Assembly (NCBI GenBank): GCA_021399405.1
Contig: JAAFKL010000082.1
Span: 1-11,029 of the forward strand
DNA: 11,029 bases
Direction of reading: 5' to 3'
Origin: Candidatus Heimdallarchaeota archaeon
Lineage (GTDB): Archaea; Asgardarchaeota; Heimdallarchaeia; Heimdallarchaeales; Kariarchaeaceae
Shown: positions 7,683 through 11,029 of the stretch, in pieces
Position numbering within the stretch: position 1 is the first letter of the stretch
How the letters are laid out: the number at the start of each line of letters is the position of its first letter
Notes under the pieces: model-generated
The model's input: only the letters and a program-made list of their open reading frames with translations
Told to the model about the DNA's origin: nothing
The model's database searches: none
Program-made: the position numbers and the translations under genes

Positions 7683-8237
7683 TTGATTTCTCTAGAAATT
7701 GTGACTCCTGAAATTGTGACACCAGATTATGTCGCAATCATTACTAAACTAGTCGGTCTTTTTAATGCCAGAGACGACCGTGTTGTTGAGTATATGGACG
7801 AAGTATTTTCAGACCGTATGAGTGGTAAATTTTTCTCCAGCATGAAAGGTGGTTGGAGACTAGTTGAAGATAAAGAGGGTATCCAAAACGCATTTTTGGC
7901 TATTCATAATCCAGATAACAATGTCCTATGGAGTCCAATGGATGTATATTCCCGTGGTACTAAAGTAGTATGGGAGGGTTTTTGGGTTGGAAGCGACTGG
8001 AAAACAGCTACTGGAGTCCACATTAGTGAAAATTTCAAACTTCCCATCACTTGTATTTTTGAGTTTGATGGTGACAAAGTTGTAAACTTTGAATATTTCA
8101 CAGATACCTTTGAAATGATGAAATTGAGTGGAAGGGCTTTGGTCAAAGAAGGGGATAACTCAAAAATTCAAAAGTATATTTCAAATTTAGTAGATATAGG
8201 CATGCTTCCTGATTATATATTGTCCTTGTATTTTTAG
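7683..8237 (+). CDS. SnoaL-like/NTF2-fold protein 2
   Basis: The product, 184 residues from TTG 7683, resembles the SnoaL-like NTF2 fold. It has an N-terminal helix with FNARDDRVVEYMDEVFSD, the strand KVVWEGFWVGSDWK, then PITCIFEFDGDKVVNFEYFTD, which is the typical 'F.fdgdKI......D' ending of the family. The C-terminal helix ends in VDIGMLPDY. The fold is used by small enzymes and binding proteins, and no specific substrate can be read from the sequence. The start is uncertain. TTG 7683 is the first start codon after an in-frame stop, has no Shine-Dalgarno, and opens with a near-perfect five-residue tandem duplication (EIVTP twice, 7695-7724). GTG codons at 7701 and 7716 are alternatives. It may be a paralogue of the gene at 7002, but sequence identity looks low. 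Confidence 0.65.
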   Translation: MISLEIVTPEIVTPDYVAIITKLVGLFNARDDRVVEYMDEVFSDRMSGKFFSSMKGGWRLVEDKEGIQNAFLAIHNPDNNVLWSPMDVYSRGTKVVWEGFWVGSDWKTATGVHISENFKLPITCIFEFDGDKVVNFEYFTDTFEMMKLSGRALVKEGDNSKIQKYISNLVDIGMLPDYILSLYF

Positions 8238-8332
8238 CTGATTAAGAAAAAAGTTTGTGGATTACATGCTTGATCCATATAATTAATGTAGTAAGGCTTA
8301 TATCAATTGAATGTGAAGAGATATTGAGATTT

Positions 8333-8701
8333 ATGATAGATTTATTTATTAAGATTGTCTCAGCTATCATATTATTAGGGTTTGCAGGATTTCTTTTATT
8401 CCAATCCCGTCAGCAATATCTTCAAAACGAAAAATATGATAAACTTCGTTTAGTGATCACTGCAATTATTTTTGTGCACCTTTTCATCACACAAGCAAAT
8501 CTTAGATTTACAGATGTTACAGCAATTATTTTTCTTACATTTTTCTTGTTAAGTTCCAGAATTGTACTTCAAACACTTACAACTATGAATGAAATGAGAG
8601 GTGATGAAGCGATTGTGAATGAGGGGCAAGCTGGTGAAATAAAGAGTAAATATCAAGAGCAACAAGTGATTAGTTCTTTAGTTAATAGTAAGAATATTTG
8701 A
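8333..8701 (+). CDS. Small three-helix membrane protein of unknown function
   Basis: From ATG 8333 the product has 122 residues: helix 1 at about 3-23, a basic loop (SRQQYLQNEKYDKLR), helices 2 and 3 at about 39-55 and 59-77, and a charged tail of roughly 45 residues (85-122). The short loop between helices 2 and 3 and the basic first loop suggest a cytoplasmic loop and a cytoplasmic tail on opposite ends of an odd number of helices, so orientation is ambiguous. No known family is recognised. The frame is open back to TTG 8255, which would add 26 residues with unlikely content (two Cys and no clear signal). A TATA-like stretch near 8277-8287 would place the transcript start after 8255, favouring the ATG. 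It sits 95 bases after the second SnoaL-like gene and converges on the alpha/beta hydrolase. Confidence 0.55.
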   Translation: MIDLFIKIVSAIILLGFAGFLLFQSRQQYLQNEKYDKLRLVITAIIFVHLFITQANLRFTDVTAIIFLTFFLLSSRIVLQTLTTMNEMRGDEAIVNEGQAGEIKSKYQEQQVISSLVNSKNI

Positions 8702-8753
8702 AATAGATATGTTTCTGTTGTAAGGACCAAAAATATCAGTGATTCAATCTTTC

Positions 8754-9554
8754 TTAAACTGCTGTTAAAAATTTTAATATATCTAAGATACTATTGGGCT
8801 CTTCAAAACGATACATGTGGGCTGCATTCTCATATTTAATAAGTTTAGAATTCGGGATTAAATCATGAATCAGCAAAGAATTCTGTGGTGGAACCAATCG
8901 ATCTTTCATACCAACTAGAATTAGAGTTGGTATTTTTATTTCATGGAGTTGGTCTTTTGTATCATGAGTCGAGCTAATTGCTGCTAACTGATGTCGATAT
9001 GCATATTCTTGCTGAACTGGATAATCAGGTGGATTTTCCAGTAAATTCTTGATGGTCTCTCTATGTCTGTCAAAGAACTCTGGCGTATACACATACTCAT
9101 AGAATTTCAGATTGTCTTCCATGTAATCTCCTTTAAGGTGGTTTAAAAGAAGATATCGCGCCCCTTCGGTAAGTTTTACACCTTTATTTCCCGTCGTTGT
9201 CACGGCAAGAATAAGCGATTTGATCCTATCTGGATATTTCAGGACTAGATTTTGTGCGATCATACCTCCCATAGATTCTCCATACAGATTGACACTCTCT
9301 AATCCCAGATGGTTCATCAGTCCAATTGTGTCTTTAGTAAATTGATCTATAGAATAAGGATAATTTGGTCCGTCTGTCTTCCCAACTCCTCGATTATCAA
9401 AAATTATTACCTGATATTTCTTCGATAGTTTGTCAACAAAATATCGGGGCCAAATTAATGTCGAAGCAGTAATCCCTGCAATAAGTAGCAGTGGCTCTCC
9501 GTTTCCAGTAATTTCATAATATAAATTAATCTCATTACTCTCACAGTAAGGCAC
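8754..9554 (-). CDS. Alpha/beta-fold hydrolase
   Basis: The 266-residue protein is a complete, cytoplasmic alpha/beta hydrolase with no signal peptide. The catalytic triad is visible: Ser94 in the nucleophile elbow GESMGG, Asp218 in GMKDRLVPP, and His246 in NAAHMYRF. The oxyanion region is PLLLIAGIT (21-29), and the conserved DNRGVGKTD (53-61) lies before the nucleophile. A helical lid occupies about 125-200. This layout matches small esterase, lactonase or hydrolase members such as the 3-oxoadipate enol-lactonase-like group; the substrate cannot be told. The start is GTG, with an in-frame TGA two codons upstream, so a longer protein is excluded. No Shine-Dalgarno is present, and a TATA-like box lies about 25 bases upstream, which fits a leaderless mRNA. 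Confidence 0.9.
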   Translation of the reverse strand: MPYCESNEINLYYEITGNGEPLLLIAGITASTLIWPRYFVDKLSKKYQVIIFDNRGVGKTDGPNYPYSIDQFTKDTIGLMNHLGLESVNLYGESMGGMIAQNLVLKYPDRIKSLILAVTTTGNKGVKLTEGARYLLLNHLKGDYMEDNLKFYEYVYTPEFFDRHRETIKNLLENPPDYPVQQEYAYRHQLAAISSTHDTKDQLHEIKIPTLILVGMKDRLVPPQNSLLIHDLIPNSKLIKYENAAHMYRFEEPNSILDILKFLTAV

Positions 9555-9574
9555 AGATCAGATGGTAATGTGAG

Positions 9575-9584
9575 TATATTAAAA
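9575..9584 (-). promoter_or_regulatory. TATA-like box for a leaderless alpha/beta hydrolase transcript
   Basis: On the minus strand, TTTTAATATA is centred about 25 bases before the GTG start at 9554. That is the normal archaeal TATA-to-start distance, so transcription should begin at or next to the start codon. Confidence 0.5.
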
Positions 9585-9641
9585 TCCTATCAGTAATTAA
9601 ATATTATTTAGAAGTTGATTTTTCTAACTATAACAATTAGG

Positions 9642-9649
9642 TATAAAGT
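9642..9649 (+). promoter_or_regulatory. TATA-like box upstream of the Cys/His-cluster protein
   Basis: TATAAAGT follows TTAGG. It predicts a transcript start near 9670 and a leader of about 50 bases to TTG 9719, or about 100 bases to ATG 9773. The leader carries two palindromes (9682-9693 and 9697-9706). Confidence 0.45.
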
Positions 9650-9681
9650 AGGAAGATGGGCGTTAAATTACATTTTGTTTA

Positions 9682-9706
9682 TTTGCTAGCAAACTTTTGA
9701 TATCAA
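9682..9706. promoter_or_regulatory. Two adjacent perfect palindromes, possible operator
   Basis: TTTGCTAGCAAA (12 bp, 9682-9693) and TTGATATCAA (10 bp, 9697-9706) are separated by three bases. They lie between the predicted transcript start and the coding region, where a dimeric regulator could bind. The gene downstream may itself contain a winged helix, so self-control is possible but is inference. Confidence 0.4.
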
Positions 9707-9772
9707 CCTAATCTTCCTTTGAGTAGTGAAATCTCTTATTTATACAAACATATTTCTCAACACGGGGAAAAG

Positions 9773-10666
9773 ATGTCTCAAACCCTTAGATCTCGATATC
9801 AATGTTTGTTATGTACAAAAATGAGAGAGATTGATATATCTGTCTCTAAGCACGAAAAGTTGGTTTCAAACAGTGCGAATGGGTTGGTATTATATTCAGA
9901 TATCCATCGTTGTGATGAAGGGATATTAGCAATAAACAATGCTCATATTGACAAAGAATACAATGTAAGATCATTCTCATCAATTGAATTACCAGATAAG
10001 AGAAAGCCAGCTAAAAAATCTGGTTTGAACCTCCCCATCCCTAAAGCATACATCAATGAAAGTATTCGACGTTATAGTATTACTCAGATGCTTCCTAAAA
10101 AAAGCTTACGAATAATGATTGAAGATAGTCGGCTTAATGCAATAATCAATATTGGGCGGATTCTCCCACGAAAAGAAAAACCAATTGCAGTAGCTGAATC
10201 CGATCAAGGATCTATTATCTTGGATTATTATCCTTCAGAATTAGATTATAATACTAATATGGAAAAATGGTTAAATGTTTTAGTTAATCAGATGGAATTA
10301 CTACCAGTGACTAGACTTGGATTATTTATTGAAACCCTTCGATTTATACATGGTTTTTACCGTAGCCCACCCGATTCATTCCAAATAATACAATTACAAA
10401 CTATCTTATCTTCTCATGAAACCTACTTCAAATCTCTCACTGAACCTTCCGAAGATGGGACACTAGGAACAGTAGGTGCTAAGTATGGAGCTGAATTAGA
10501 AAACCTTGCAAATAAAATCTTGAATGTTTTGAAAGAAAATCCAAAGTTTAATCTCAAAGAGGTGGCATTAAAATTAGATCAAGATTTGATATATCTGATT
10601 TATACACTTCTTATAATGGATCAGGAAGGATTTTTAGAAATTCAACGTCCATCAATTGATAGGTAA
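9773..10666 (+). CDS. Uncharacterised protein with N-terminal Cys/His cluster and possible C-terminal winged helix
   Basis: No family is recognised. From ATG 9773 the product has 297 residues. The N-terminus holds YQCLLC (Cys11, Cys14) and, about 30 residues on, IHRC (His45, Cys47), a possible C-x2-C-x30-H-x-C metal site. A basic, proline-rich linker follows (about 70-90, KRKPAKKSGLNLPIPKAY). The middle is mixed helix and strand without known motifs. The C-terminal 55 residues (ILNVLKENPKFNLKEVALKL then LLIMDQEGFLEI) look like a winged helix-turn-helix, so a DNA-binding role is possible. No membrane helix is present. The ATG has GGGG six bases before it. The frame extends to TTG 9719, which would add 18 residues but has no Shine-Dalgarno. 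It is divergent from the hydrolase, and the TnpB fragment is convergent to it. Confidence 0.65.
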   Translation: MSQTLRSRYQCLLCTKMREIDISVSKHEKLVSNSANGLVLYSDIHRCDEGILAINNAHIDKEYNVRSFSSIELPDKRKPAKKSGLNLPIPKAYINESIRRYSITQMLPKKSLRIMIEDSRLNAIINIGRILPRKEKPIAVAESDQGSIILDYYPSELDYNTNMEKWLNVLVNQMELLPVTRLGLFIETLRFIHGFYRSPPDSFQIIQLQTILSSHETYFKSLTEPSEDGTLGTVGAKYGAELENLANKILNVLKENPKFNLKEVALKLDQDLIYLIYTLLIMDQEGFLEIQRPSIDR

Positions 10667-10730
10667 AAATTATTACATTTTTTTTATAATGATAAGTTAA
10701 TTATTGATAATATGCAATTGATATATCACT

Positions 10731-10752
10731 CAAAAAAGTAAACTTTTTCTTG
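10731..10752 (-). other. Hairpin downstream of tnpB, candidate transposon right end / omega RNA part
   Basis: AAAAAG and CTTTTT pair around a TAAA loop (10733-10748), with flanking CA/TG pairing after a 2-base bulge. It lies 21 bases past the tnpB stop. IS200/IS605-type elements carry an imperfect hairpin close to their right end, and the omega RNA of TnpB spans the gene's 3' end and this region. The exact tip is not determined; a TCAA on the minus strand (10721-10718), just past the hairpin, is one candidate. Confidence 0.35.
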
Positions 10753-10772
10753 TAACTGTCTTTTTCCTAAGA

Positions 10773-11029
10773 TCAAGACGCTACATTAGGGATAATGATG
10801 GGAGCCCCACTCAAAAAGCCTTTAGCCTTAAGAGCTAGTTCATACATGACATATTCATCATTAGAATATTTATTCTCAATATTACGTGAAGCATTAAGAT
10901 CTGAATTTAAGTTAAATCCACAGCTGATACAAGCAAAATTGGCTCTATTACGATTTTTCTTGGAAATAAATCCACAATCACTACATCGTTGCGATGTATA
11001 AGCTGGATTTATATAAACAACCTCAATAT
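10773..11029 (-). CDS. tnpB: TnpB/IS605 OrfB RNA-guided nuclease, C-terminal fragment at the window edge
   Basis: Translating the minus strand from the window edge gives 84 residues up to a TGA. The first third reads VVYINPAYTSQRCSDCGF, the hallmark start of the TnpB zinc ribbon. It has paired cysteines C15-x2-C18 and C33-x2-C36 (numbered in this fragment) separated by 14 residues. The ribbon is followed by SDLNASRNI, which holds the third RuvC catalytic Asp (Asp43). TnpB is the transposon-encoded nuclease, ancestor of Cas12, that cuts DNA guided by omega RNA made from its own 3' end. The N-terminal wedge/REC and first two RuvC parts lie right of the window, so intactness of the whole gene cannot be judged. 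The tail after the RuvC Asp is about 41 residues. No tnpA is visible. The call rests on clear motifs. Confidence 0.9.
   Translation of the reverse strand, partial: IEVVYINPAYTSQRCSDCGFISKKNRNRANFACISCGFNLNSDLNASRNIENKYSNDEYVMYELALKAKGFLSGAPIIIPNVAS

Noticed and set aside
7904..8146. An 80-residue minus-strand frame
   Set aside because: It is antisense to the second SnoaL-like gene and shows no family features.
8255..8332. N-terminal extension of the small membrane protein from TTG 8255
   Set aside because: It has no ribosome site, and a TATA-like stretch lies within it; the ATG at 8333 starts directly before the first membrane helix.
10795..11001. A 68-residue open frame on the plus strand
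   Set aside because: It lies wholly antisense to the TnpB fragment, whose zinc ribbon and RuvC motifs are unmistakable; the plus-strand product has no recognisable features.
1..11029. CRISPR array, tRNA or rRNA genes
   Set aside because: No regularly spaced direct repeats, cloverleaf pattern or conserved rRNA segments were seen on either strand by eye; a dedicated tRNA scan was not possible.

Overview
The window comes from an AT-rich genome that is most probably archaeal. Several upstream regions contain a purine-rich BRE-like stretch followed by a TATA-like box. The best ribosome binding site (AGGTGAT before clpB) matches the archaeal 16S tail, and one gene has its TATA-like box about 25 bases before its GTG start, as expected for a leaderless mRNA. 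The surface proteins (signal peptide, jelly-roll and Ig-like ectodomains, one C-terminal membrane helix, in one case a cytoplasmic zinc ribbon) are of a kind common in Asgard archaea. An Asgard/Heimdall-like source is my best guess, but it is inference and the window holds no rRNA or other marker gene.

Layout. Bases 1-420 are the 3' end of an MFS transporter resembling the UMF1/Atg22 family. A membrane-anchored surface protein follows (536-1432). It converges, with a 15-base gap, on a small four-helix membrane protein read on the minus strand (1448-1876). A divergent intergenic region with a clear TATA box and Shine-Dalgarno site leads into a 691-residue surface protein ending in a cytoplasmic zinc ribbon (2121-4196). 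Next is a full-length ClpB disaggregase (4328-6928) with its own promoter and a perfect 15-bp palindrome near the predicted transcription start. Two SnoaL/NTF2-like proteins follow (7002-7523 and 7683-8237), separated by 159 bases containing three inverted repeats and repeated TAGTTTAT words. Then come a small three-helix membrane protein (8333-8701), a minus-strand alpha/beta hydrolase (8754-9554), and a plus-strand protein with an N-terminal Cys/His cluster and a possible winged helix (9773-10666). The right edge (10773-11029, minus strand) is the C-terminal end of a TnpB-type RNA-guided nuclease, recognised by its zinc ribbon and the last RuvC Asp. Its downstream flank has a hairpin that may mark the transposon right end and omega RNA.

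How the parts relate. I see no single long operon, and most genes have their own upstream signals. The ClpB gene with its operator-like palindrome looks like a stress-inducible unit. The two SnoaL-like genes may be a paralogous pair. The two surface proteins and the small membrane proteins suggest an envelope-related neighbourhood. The TnpB fragment shows that an IS200/IS605-type element borders the region. No tRNA, rRNA, CRISPR array or gene-free stretch over 300 bases was seen; the longest gene-free stretch is 1877-2120.
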